A DNA stretch of 6,336 nucleotides from Acidobacteriaceae bacterium (GCA_003152795.1 PMBA01000163.1:1512-7847); one strand, 5' to 3'; counted from the first letter of the stretch, positions 1 to 6,180 are shown. The notes: generated by a model not told the origin, from the letters alone. Numbers and translations: made by a program.

Positions 1-592
1 CGTCAGCCTGCTTGGCCTGTCGGAGCGCAAGGTCGCGTGTAAGGGTGATGACGCAGCGCAGCTTGGAGTCGAACTGCTCCAAACGCTTCAGATACACGTG
101 GGTGAGGCGCTCTGAGCTGAGCCGGCGCTGCTCGATCCAGCGCGAGAGCTCTACGACCGAGGCAAAGGCAATGTCTTCGTCATGGGCGGGCAAGGCTCCC
201 GGATCGGTGTCGCTGCGCACAAACCGGTCGCGCTCTGGACCTGCTTTCAAGCCTGGCAGCACCGGATTCCAATGCGTTGCCGGAGCGAGCGTCGTCTCGA
301 TCGCCACCGCGCGCGGCCCGGTGCGTCGCTCGTAGAGCGCGGCCATATTAGCGCGCCAGCTGCTGGCGGCCTCGGAGCGCTCCGCTTCGTTCAATTCGAT
401 CTGAACCAGCTTTTGGGCCTCGGCAAAGGTGGAGGGTAATACTTCAGGCCCGACCGCCGGCCCCGCACCGAATGCAGGCGGTGCCCCGGGCGGCAAGCCG
501 CTGGGAGTCTGCGCCCGGCTGTGACTCGTAACCGCTGCCCCTAGAATGCCAAGAGAGGTGAGCGTCAGAAATTGCCTGCGCGATTTTGACAT
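1..592 (-). CDS. Tat-exported amidase-signature family protein, N-terminal part (cut by window edge)
   Basis: The reading frame starts at ATG 592-590 and stays open for 197 codons to the left edge, so the C-terminal part lies outside. A strong GGAGGA (601-596) sits only 3 bases upstream of the start. Residues 4-9 are SRRQFL, a twin-arginine motif, followed by a hydrophobic stretch (about 10-22) and a possible cleavage site near SRA-Q (25-28), so export by Tat is predicted. Residues 30-140 are a Pro/Ala-rich and then helical extension. From about residue 142 the sequence (SVVELSRWIEQRRLSSERLT, then HVYLKRLEQFDSKLRCVITL) matches the start of amidase-signature enzymes, the GatA-like amide hydrolases. 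The catalytic Ser-Ser-Lys region is not reached, so activity and substrate cannot be judged. It is probably a periplasmic amidase, not the tRNA amidotransferase subunit, because it carries a signal peptide. Confidence 0.8.
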   Translation of the reverse strand, partial: MSKSRRQFLTLTSLGILGAAVTSHSRAQTPSGLPPGAPPAFGAGPAVGPEVLPSTFAEAQKLVQIELNEAERSEAASSWRANMAALYERRTGPRAVAIETTLAPATHWNPVLPGLKAGPERDRFVRSDTDPGALPAHDEDIAFASVVELSRWIEQRRLSSERLTHVYLKRLEQFDSKLRCVITLTRDLALRQAKQAD

Positions 593-602
593 AAGTCCTC
601 CG

Positions 603-653
603 CTGCGGCATTGTACCCGGACCTCTGCGGACAGACTCAGGTCAATTCTGCGG
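603..653. repeat. Three CTGCGG repeats at 22-23 bp spacing upstream of the amidase gene
   Basis: CTGCGG occurs at 603-608, 625-630 and 648-653, all in the same orientation, at steps of 22 and 23 bases (about two DNA helix turns). The set lies directly upstream of the amidase start codon, and the nearest copy abuts its ribosome binding site. Read on the minus strand, the two distal copies share the longer core TCCGCAGA. This spacing would suit a regulator binding one face of the helix. Three 6-mers in GC-rich DNA could also be chance. Confidence 0.3.
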
Positions 654-788
654 ATTTGAAAACTGTCGCGAGGCGTGCCGGCATCAGAAGCCTGGTCCCC
701 GGGATTTGCGCTACTCAGAAGCCGGGAGCGGCCTGAGAACGCGGGGGAACAAGTGCGCCTCGCGCGAGCCTGGAAGTCGAATAAGAAA

Positions 789-1001
789 TCAGGCGGCGAT
801 CCGGGGCGATTGGGGCGGGCCGGGACGCTGCGAACGCTGCCCTACGCGGCACAGCACGCTGACATATTGCCGCCGGAAGCAGTCATCGCAACGCACCGGC
901 CGGAGCAGGAATAACGGCAAGAACACCCGTTCAAACACACTCACCGTTCGTGAAATGTGACCGTTGTGGCGGCGGCAGTCAGAACACTGAAACCTCAGCA
1001 T
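789..1001 (-). CDS. Small CxxC/CxxC zinc-ribbon-like protein (70 aa), function unknown
   Basis: The 70-residue product has C6-x2-C9 near the start (FQCSDC) and C38-x2-C41 (VRCDDC). They are separated by 28 residues containing a basic, hydrophobic stretch (VFERVFLPLFLLRPVR, about 22-37). Two CxxC knuckles at this spacing suggest a small zinc ribbon; similar short proteins are remembered from acidobacterial genomes, but no search was made. The frame also opens at TTG 1022, but ATG 1001 is preferred because GGGGGA (1013-1008) lies 6 bases upstream of it. The tail after residue 55 is Arg/Pro-rich and probably disordered. It is encoded on the same strand as the amidase gene, about 200 bases upstream of it, so co-transcription is possible but not shown. 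Partner and role are unknown, and a chance ORF cannot be fully excluded. Confidence 0.55.
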   Translation of the reverse strand: MLRFQCSDCRRHNGHISRTVSVFERVFLPLFLLRPVRCDDCFRRQYVSVLCRVGQRSQRPGPPQSPRIAA

Positions 1002-1255
1002 GTCGAATCCCCCATCGTGCAATCACCAACACAATGTTGCGACATTCCCTGAACCCAGCTGCCAAACCGGCTTTCGGCGGCGGGTTCGAGCGCGAAAATG
1101 GGGCAAACGCCGGAACCCGCAAACACCACGCCTGTCCGCGAAGAGGATATAGCTCTCCGTCTTTTCCAGGCACGCCCAGCTAGGCAGTTTACTATTTTAG
1201 AGTCTTCACCACTATACGCCTGTTCACTATTGCTCATTACCGCCCTATCTTATGA

Positions 1256-1268
1256 GCGGCATTGCCGC
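1256..1268. repeat. Perfect short inverted repeat GCGGCA-t-TGCCGC
   Basis: Six-base arms GCGGCA (1256-1261) and TGCCGC (1263-1268) are separated by one base. The same half-site GCGGCA occurs again at 1302-1307. The loop is too short for an RNA hairpin, so a protein-binding site is the likelier reading. It lies at the end of the A+T-richer stretch, about 340 bases before the sensor start codon. Confidence 0.3.
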
Positions 1269-1444
1269 ACTGACCCCTCGTAACTACGGGTCGCCTCCCA
1301 AGCGGCAGTACAGTTAACTTGGGATAAAACGTCCAAGCGATACGTAGCCTGCGCAGTCTATCTCACCAAAAAAGTCAGCCAAACGTCGGGCAAAGGTGCA
1401 TTGATCAAGGGCCTTAGGATAGGGGTCGCGACGGTTGCGTTTTT

Positions 1445-1464
1445 GGGAATCGGTACCGGTTCCC
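1445..1464. promoter_or_regulatory. 20-bp palindrome, candidate operator upstream of the sensor gene
   Basis: Arms GGGAA (1445-1449) and TTCCC (1460-1464) flank an 8-base perfect palindrome CGGTACCG (1451-1458). Only the t/g pair at 1450/1459 breaks the symmetry. It lies about 140 bases upstream of the start codon of the GGDEF-EAL gene. No T-run follows it on either strand in the direction a terminator would need, so a dimeric transcription factor site is more likely. The regulator is unknown. Confidence 0.4.
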
Positions 1465-1594
1465 GGGTTTGAAAATGCCGACGCAAAACCGCCTCATTCG
1501 GGCACTTCGCCACACGACCATCGCGCGGTTTCTCGGGGCAGGTCTTGCAACATTCTTCTTCCTGAACCCTGACTCAGCCCAGATCGCACTCGCC

Positions 1595-1599
1595 AGGAG
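1595..1599 (+). promoter_or_regulatory. Ribosome binding site AGGAG that fixes the TTG start
   Basis: AGGAG lies 6 bases before TTG 1606, ideal spacing. The next in-frame candidate, ATG 1621, would be 21 bases away. An in-frame TGA at 1570-1572 rules out starts further upstream, and no other start codon lies between. Confidence 0.7.
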
Positions 1600-1605
1600 T
1601 CTACG

Positions 1606-4449
1606 TTGAAAAACAGACACATGGGGCTGAGACTGGGCATGGCATTTGCTGTGCTGGTTGCCACCTTGCTGGGCATCGGGGAGTTAGGACTGCGCCGCAT
1701 GCGAGACATCAATGCGACCCTTGGCGACATCACCGGCAGGCAGTTCACCAACCTGCAACTCGCACGAAAAGCGTTGGCGCTCTCCAATGACAACAACCGT
1801 ATCGCCATGGAAATAGTCCTCGTGGAAAACAGTGCACTCGTTAAGACGCTGTTGGCAACCGAGTCTGAGAATAGCAAGGAGATTACGGCTCTGGTGGAGC
1901 AGAGCGCAAGCCTCTGTGAGTCAGACCCTGAGAAGCAGCTACTATCTGCGGTGAAAGAAACAAGAAAGCCATATGTGGAAAGCTACCTGCGAGCGATCCA
2001 TTTACTTGTCGATGAAAGGAAACACGACCCAGCGGAAGCGGTCATGGTCAATGAAACACTACCGGCGCTGCTCCGGTATCACGCTGCATGGAACGAATTT
2101 GTGGACTTTCAAAACAAACAAGTGGACGTGGCTGCCAAACAAGCTCAGGTTGATTATGCCAAAGCCCATCGCCTTGCCTCTTTACTGATGGTACTGGCTG
2201 TGGTTGCTTTCGCGATCGCGGTATTCACGACCCGCGAGACGGCCCGCGAGATTGCTGTGCGGATCGACGCAAAGAAAGAGGTCACTAAGCTCAATGCGGT
2301 TCTCGAAGAAAGAGTGATGCAACGTACCAGCGAGCTAAGCCAGGCAATCGAGCACGTAAATCTGCAGGCTGCGGCTTTGGAAGCCGCTGCCAACGCCATC
2401 GTGATCACAGATTTCCACGGCACGATCATGTGGACAAATCATGCGTTCACAACCATGACTGGCTACAGCAAAGAAGAGGCGCTGGGCAACAACTGCCGCC
2501 TGTTGAAATCCGGCGAGCAACCCGACAGCTATTATTCCACGCTCTGGTCAACCATCTCATCCGGCAAGGTATGGTACGGCGATCTTGTCAACCGGCGAAA
2601 AGATGGCACTTGCTATACCGAAGAGATGACCATCACACCGGTAACCCTTGACGTGGGCAATCCAGACAATAGATATTTCGTCGCCATCAAGCAAGACATT
2701 ACCGGGCGCAAGCGATCCGAGGACGAACTGTACCGGGCAAACCAGTTGCTTCAGACCGTCTTGAACGCCATTCCTCAACGTATCTTTTGGAAGGACCTGA
2801 ACTGCACCTACCTTGGCTGCAATCGGATTTTTGCCACCGATGCGGGTTTAAACAATCCGGCGGAGATCGTCGGCAAAAGCGATTCTGACCTCGCCTGGAG
2901 CAAGACGGCTGAAGTTTATCGCAGCGATGACAGGCTGGTCATGGAACAGGGATCGCCAAATCTCGGCTATGAAGAAATACAGGACCGGCCCGACGGAAGC
3001 CGGGTGTGGCTCCGAACCAGCAAATTGCCCCTGTGGGACCGGGAGGGCACGGTGACCGGCGTCATTGGAACCTACGAAGACATCACCGGCCGCAAACTCG
3101 CCGAAGATCGGGTCCAATTCCTCGCCTATTACGACGCTCTTACGGAGCTGCCGAATCGGGCCCTCCTTCAGGATCGATTGTCAAAGGCACTCGCCAGTGC
3201 GCGCCGGCGCAAAGATAAGGTCGCCCTTCTATTCCTTGACCTGGACCGTTTCAAAACCATCAACGACTCGCTCGGCCACGCCGCCGGCGACCTTCTTCTG
3301 CAGGACGTTGCCGGCCGGCTTAAGAAATTTGCCCGTGATCAGGACACCGTGGCCCGCCTCGGCGGGGATGAATTCCTCATCGTGCTGACCGCCCTAAAGG
3401 ACTTCCCCGACGCAGCCGTTGCGGCGGAGCGCCTGATGGATGCAATGACCGCTGAATTCGTTGTTCAAGACCACTCCCTGAGCATCAGTTGCAGCCTCGG
3501 CATCAGCATTTTCCCCGAACACGGGGCGGATGGCGAAAACCTGATCAAGAATGCCGACGCGGCCATGTATCGTGCCAAAGAGAGTGGACGTAACAATTTC
3601 CGGTTCTTCACCGAGGACATGAACACTCAGGTTATAGAGCGATTGACACTGGAAAACAGCTTGCGACTGGCACTCCCACAAAAAGAACTGTTTCTGGTGT
3701 ATCAACCGCAGATGGATATTCGCACGGGAAAAATTACCGGGCTGGAGGCCCTCCTGCGCTGGCAACACCCCGAATTGGGCCTGGTGCCGCCCGATAAGTT
3801 CATACCAATCGCCGAGAACAGCGGCCTGATTAAGCCCATCGGTGAATGGGTGCTGAGGACCGCCTGCGCGCAGGTTCGAAAATGGCAGGACGAAGGGTTG
3901 CCCGCGGTGCCGGTGGCCGTAAATGTATCGGCGGTCCAGTTTCGCCAGGATGATTTCTGCGAGCTTATTAAGACGGTGCTTCGAGATACTGGCATCGAGG
4001 CGAAATACCTCGAACTCGAACTCACGGAAAGCCTGCTGCTGGCGAATGCCGACGTGACATTTCCAGTTCTGCAGCGCTTGAAGGCCATGGGTTTGGCGCT
4101 GGCGATCGACGACTTTGGAACTGGCTATTCAAACTTCGGCTACCTGAGACAGTTTCAGGTCAGCAGGCTCAAGATCGACCGCTCCTTTATCCGGGATGTC
4201 GCGGTGAGTCCCGACGACGCGGCCATCACCAGGGCAATCATCAGCATGGCGAGAAGCCTGCATCTCAAGGTGATTGCCGAAGGAGTTGAAACGGAAGCGC
4301 AAATGTCATTCCTGCGCGCACAGCAGTGTGACGAAATTCAAGGCTACTACTTCAGCAAGCCTCTAGCGGCTGACCAAGTTGCCGGCAAACTGCGCGAGCA
4401 GGGTGCCGAGCCGCACGTCCGAGTTCAAGCCAGCGGGAATATTTCGTGA
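1606..4449 (+). CDS. Membrane sensor with two PAS domains, GGDEF and EAL: bifunctional c-di-GMP cyclase/phosphodiesterase
   Basis: The 947-residue protein can make c-di-GMP from two GTP and cleave it to pGpG, according to its motifs. Order: TM helix (about 8-28), periplasmic mostly helical domain resembling four-helix-bundle chemoreceptor sensors (about 30-188), second TM (about 190-209), coiled coil (210-250, including LEERVMQRTSEL), PAS1 (about 252-367, ending FVAIKQDITGRKR), PAS2 (about 376-497, ending GTYEDITGRK), GGDEF (about 505-668) and EAL (about 680-930). The cyclase signature GGDEF is at 586-590. The inhibitory I-site RDQD (577-580) sits exactly five residues before it. In the EAL domain, EALLR (714-718), N773, ELTES (805-809), DDFGTG (835-840), K856, AEGVE (891-895) and Q912 are all present, so the phosphodiesterase also looks catalytically complete. 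Which activity dominates cannot be read from sequence. PAS1 carries an unusual LOV-like GNNCRLL (294-300). Translation starts at TTG. The gene is followed after 22 bases by a PilZ-domain gene, so an operon is likely. Confidence 0.93.
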   Translation: MKNRHMGLRLGMAFAVLVATLLGIGELGLRRMRDINATLGDITGRQFTNLQLARKALALSNDNNRIAMEIVLVENSALVKTLLATESENSKEITALVEQSASLCESDPEKQLLSAVKETRKPYVESYLRAIHLLVDERKHDPAEAVMVNETLPALLRYHAAWNEFVDFQNKQVDVAAKQAQVDYAKAHRLASLLMVLAVVAFAIAVFTTRETAREIAVRIDAKKEVTKLNAVLEERVMQRTSELSQAIEHVNLQAAALEAAANAIVITDFHGTIMWTNHAFTTMTGYSKEEALGNNCRLLKSGEQPDSYYSTLWSTISSGKVWYGDLVNRRKDGTCYTEEMTITPVTLDVGNPDNRYFVAIKQDITGRKRSEDELYRANQLLQTVLNAIPQRIFWKDLNCTYLGCNRIFATDAGLNNPAEIVGKSDSDLAWSKTAEVYRSDDRLVMEQGSPNLGYEEIQDRPDGSRVWLRTSKLPLWDREGTVTGVIGTYEDITGRKLAEDRVQFLAYYDALTELPNRALLQDRLSKALASARRRKDKVALLFLDLDRFKTINDSLGHAAGDLLLQDVAGRLKKFARDQDTVARLGGDEFLIVLTALKDFPDAAVAAERLMDAMTAEFVVQDHSLSISCSLGISIFPEHGADGENLIKNADAAMYRAKESGRNNFRFFTEDMNTQVIERLTLENSLRLALPQKELFLVYQPQMDIRTGKITGLEALLRWQHPELGLVPPDKFIPIAENSGLIKPIGEWVLRTACAQVRKWQDEGLPAVPVAVNVSAVQFRQDDFCELIKTVLRDTGIEAKYLELELTESLLLANADVTFPVLQRLKAMGLALAIDDFGTGYSNFGYLRQFQVSRLKIDRSFIRDVAVSPDDAAITRAIISMARSLHLKVIAEGVETEAQMSFLRAQQCDEIQGYYFSKPLAADQVAGKLREQGAEPHVRVQASGNIS

Positions 4450-4471
4450 GAACAAACTTTATGAGGTGGGT

Positions 4472-5254
4472 ATGTCGATAGGACTTGCGCTTTTGGTGTC
4501 CCCTGATCCAGTTACAATTCAGCAGTTCAGCCTCGCCCTGAAGGAATTTTCTATCGCGACCGATGCCTGTCAAGACGTGCCAGCGTCCATCCGGCTCTTG
4601 AACCGCCGAAAGTTCGATGCCGTAATCGTCGATCTCCAGATGGGAGAGCAGTCCGGAGCGATTCTGGACCTGGTTCGGCTCTCTCCATCGAACCGCACCG
4701 CGGTGACGTTTGCCATCAGCGGCAACGAGGGTGACGCCACAGCCGCCTTCCGCCGGAGGGCAGGCTTTGTTTTTGACAGACCTTTTTCCATGCAGTCAAT
4801 CCGCGCCACCCTCAAACCTGCTTATGGCCTGATATTGAGAGAACGGCGGCGCTACTTCCGGTGCCCGGTCTCGATCCCCATTACCATCCTGAGACGAAAC
4901 CTTCCGGATGTTCGCTGCCACAGCGTGAACATCAGCGAAGGGGGCATGGCCCTTACTACAACGGTGGCGTTCGCCGCCGGAGAAAACGTGCAGGTTCAGT
5001 TCACCTTACCGGATCAGCAAGTGCCGTTCATGGCAGAATCCACAATCTGCTGGCTGAAAAACGGCAATCTCGGAGTCCGACTGGTATCTCTGTCGCCCGA
5101 GCACAAGTCCGGGCTCCAAAACTGGCTCGCGAGGAAACTGGAGGAAGCGCTTCCCGAATCCGTTGCTCGTCAATTCCAGAAGCCGGAAACCTCCTTCATC
5201 ACGCCCGTGGCCGAGACCAAGCTGAAGACGAGTATGGCAGAACCGAGACATTGA
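4472..5254 (+). CDS. Receiver-like domain fused to PilZ c-di-GMP-binding domain
   Basis: A 260-residue soluble protein, probably a c-di-GMP effector. Residues 5-118 have the layout of a response-regulator receiver: LALLVSPDP (5-13), phospho-acceptor-like D54 in VIVDLQMGEQSG (51-62), S83 in the strand 4 position, and DRPF (102-105). The usual acidic pair of strand 1 is replaced by Ser-Pro, and the conserved Lys of the KPF motif is R103, so normal Mg2+-dependent phosphorylation is doubtful. Residues about 122-226 form a PilZ domain. It has RRYFR (126-130, RxxxR) and NISEGG (153-158, D/NxSxxG), the two motifs that hold c-di-GMP, and closes with LGVRLVSLS (200-208). The frame is open from 4379, inside the preceding gene, but ATG 4472 is chosen because GAGGTG (4463-4468) lies just before it and the conserved fold begins there. 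The immediately upstream gene makes and degrades c-di-GMP, so the pair probably works in one pathway. The output target is unknown. Confidence 0.88.
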   Translation: MSIGLALLVSPDPVTIQQFSLALKEFSIATDACQDVPASIRLLNRRKFDAVIVDLQMGEQSGAILDLVRLSPSNRTAVTFAISGNEGDATAAFRRRAGFVFDRPFSMQSIRATLKPAYGLILRERRRYFRCPVSIPITILRRNLPDVRCHSVNISEGGMALTTTVAFAAGENVQVQFTLPDQQVPFMAESTICWLKNGNLGVRLVSLSPEHKSGLQNWLARKLEEALPESVARQFQKPETSFITPVAETKLKTSMAEPRH

Positions 5255-5342
5255 TCGCGGCGGGAGCAGTTTAGGAAACTCATTCATCCTCATTCTTAAG
5301 TTGGGATTGTAATGGGTGGCTGTGCGCCTTCTGCGGTGAGCA

Positions 5343-5365
5343 CCGGAGAAACCGAATTCTTCCGG
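5343..5365 (-). terminator. Hairpin past the stop of the SpoIIAA-like gene, weak terminator candidate
   Basis: CCGGAGAA (5343-5350) can pair with TTCTTCCGG (5357-5365) with a single bulged base around a six-base loop. It lies 9 bases beyond the stop codon of the minus-strand gene, in the gap between convergent genes. No U-run follows on either strand, so intrinsic termination is uncertain; it may just stabilise mRNA ends. The rest of the gap (5255-5342) holds a weak AGTTT/AAACT inverted repeat (5268-5280) and the short palindrome CGGTG-ag-CACCG. Confidence 0.3.
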
Positions 5366-5374
5366 GCCGTCGAT

Positions 5375-5737
5375 TCAGTCCGCCACCAACCATGCCAGGG
5401 CTTCTTCGCGGGTCTTGAAAGCGGAAAATTCGCGGCGGGAGAAATTCTTGACGTTTTCAGCGAACCCCTGAGGGAAGTTCTCTGTTCCCACCCAAGCGGA
5501 TTTCTTGACGTACGGCTTGTCAAAAACGGCGGTTTGTTGCATGGTCTGAATGGCTTCCCGCTCAAAGGAAGCTCCCGTGAAATCCGAAAGTATCAACACT
5601 GAACCGCCCGGGCGGGTACTCACAAGGTCGGGAACCGCTCGGAATATCTTCTCCACCTCGGCCCCCAAACAGCCTGACAGGTCGATTAGAAGAACTTGCT
5701 TACTCTGATGGGTGATGAACCGAACCCGGTCGGTCAT
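5375..5737 (-). CDS. SpoIIAA-like / STAS-type small protein (120 aa)
   Basis: The 120-residue product has the alternating strand-helix pattern of the SpoIIAA-like (STAS/SEC14-type) family. A first strand is KQVLLIDLSG (13-22), a central strand and loop is SVLILSDFTGA (46-56), then KPYVKKSAWVG (74-84) and a conserved C-terminal block REFSAFKTREEALAWLV (102-118). The length is typical for stand-alone members. There is no signal peptide or membrane segment, so it is probably cytoplasmic. Related STAS proteins bind partner proteins or small ligands, but the role of this subgroup is not known. DFTG lies where anti-sigma-factor antagonists carry their phosphorylatable D-S motif; whether it is modified here is open. 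The start ATG 5737-5735 has only a weak AGG about 7 bases upstream. The gene faces the c-di-GMP operon tail to tail, and no functional link is shown. Confidence 0.75.
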   Translation of the reverse strand: MTDRVRFITHQSKQVLLIDLSGCLGAEVEKIFRAVPDLVSTRPGGSVLILSDFTGASFEREAIQTMQQTAVFDKPYVKKSAWVGTENFPQGFAENVKNFSRREFSAFKTREEALAWLVAD

Positions 5738-5831
5738 GGATCAGCCTGCTTCCTGCTGCTGAACGTCACCAGTTCGACTATGACAGCTACTGCAGTGCAT
5801 CCGACAGCCCGACCTTGATGAGTCCCCGATT

Positions 5832-5883
5832 TCCCCCGTGTCTCTCTGTGTCCCCCGTGGTAAGCGCCTTTGACTTCCCCCGT
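5832..5883. repeat. Cluster of TCCCCCGT repeats (dispersed-element-like)
   Basis: TCCCCCGT occurs at 5832-5839, 5851-5858 and 5876-5883. The first two flank a GTCTCTCTGTG stretch. On the minus strand this reads as CACGGGGGA units linked by ACACAGAGAGA. The motif style resembles a low-complexity intergenic sequence (repeated CTCTGTGTC/CCGTGG) often seen in soil and sediment bacterial genomes; this is recollection, not a search result. It lies in the 209-base gap between two minus-strand genes, which holds no other clear feature. Confidence 0.45.
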
Positions 5884-5946
5884 CTAACGCCCCAGTTCAT
5901 ACCGGACGCCGCGAAACATAACGGTCGCTATTTTCAACGCACCGCA

Positions 5947-6180
5947 CTACATGGAAGCCGTCTCTGCTTTGACGCGAGGGTGCTGGGCGCACTCGTGCGA
6001 CCCAAACTCTTGGGAGAGTTGCATCTGGAAATTGCGTGTCATTTCGTCGATTGTCTTACCGATCGGTGGGCCTGAGGGGTGAAACATCCAAGCGCACACA
6101 GAGCAGCCCCACCCTGCTGAACTCTGTCTTTCGACCCATACTACTTCACGTGACGAACTTGCCGGGCCCGGTGTAAGCAT
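5947..6180 (-). CDS. Small CxxC...HxCxxH putative zinc-binding protein (77 aa), function unknown
   Basis: The 77-residue product contains W24-G-C26-x2-C29-A-W31 followed by F33, and near the end F59-G-S-H62-x-C64-x2-H67, a plausible four-ligand zinc site closing a small domain of about 50 residues. Between the metal ligands are HPSGPP (34-39) and an amphipathic helix (about 43-60, IDEMTRNFQMQLSQEF). Short proteins with this W-x-C-x2-C-x-W-x-F ... H-x-C layout are remembered from acidobacteria, without an assigned function. The start ATG 6180-6178 is preceded by GAGGTG (6190-6185) at 4 bases, a good ribosome binding site, which supports a real gene rather than the overlapping plus-strand frame. 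The first ten residues are Pro/Ser-rich and may be disordered. It is on the same strand as the SpoIIAA-like gene downstream, separated by 209 bases with repeats, so probably a separate transcript. Confidence 0.6.
   Translation of the reverse strand: MLTPGPASSSREVVWVERQSSAGWGCSVCAWMFHPSGPPIGKTIDEMTRNFQMQLSQEFGSHECAQHPRVKAETASM

Larger units (their letters stand above)
1002..1605. other. Gene-free stretch upstream of the c-di-GMP operon
   Basis: About 600 bases between the divergent small zinc-ribbon gene and the sensor gene. Short open frames exist on both strands but none has a convincing ribosome binding site, motif or protein-like composition. Bases 1185-1250 are clearly richer in A+T than the surroundings and could hold a promoter, but no pair of -35 and -10 boxes with standard spacing stands out. 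The region also contains an inverted repeat (1256-1268) and a palindrome (1445-1464), listed separately. Confidence 0.5.

Noticed and set aside
611..646. TTGACC and TACAAT boxes on the minus strand before the amidase gene
   Set aside because: The spacing is 24 bases, too wide for a standard promoter, and TACAAT would leave almost no leader before the ribosome binding site.
675..960. Plus-strand frames of 79 and 84 codons
   Set aside because: They have Arg/Gly/Ser-rich low-information sequence and overlap the CxxC small gene on the minus strand, with no ribosome binding site of note.
1272..1292. Hairpin GACCC...GGGTC in the upstream region
   Set aside because: It needs a three-base bulge and has no U-run; too weak to call a terminator or operator.
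1494..1877. Open frame of 127 codons on the minus strand across the sensor start
   Set aside because: It overlaps the well-supported GGDEF-EAL gene, has Ser/Arg-rich antisense composition and no motif.
3394..4088. Two overlapping minus-strand open frames (124 and 128 codons) inside the GGDEF and EAL regions
   Set aside because: They are antisense to highly conserved catalytic domains and are explained by codon bias of the real gene.
4379..4471. N-terminal extension of the PilZ protein into the end of the sensor gene
   Set aside because: The extra 31 codons overlap the EAL gene and have no recognisable domain content; ATG 4472 has its own ribosome binding site.
5296..5565. 89-codon minus-strand frame and 96-codon plus-strand frame over the SpoIIAA-like gene
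   Set aside because: The 5375-5737 frame has recognisable family blocks; the others have none.
5815..6075. 86-codon plus-strand frame
   Set aside because: It begins in the CCCCCGT repeat, has no good ribosome binding site, and overlaps the better supported CxxC/HxC gene on the other strand.
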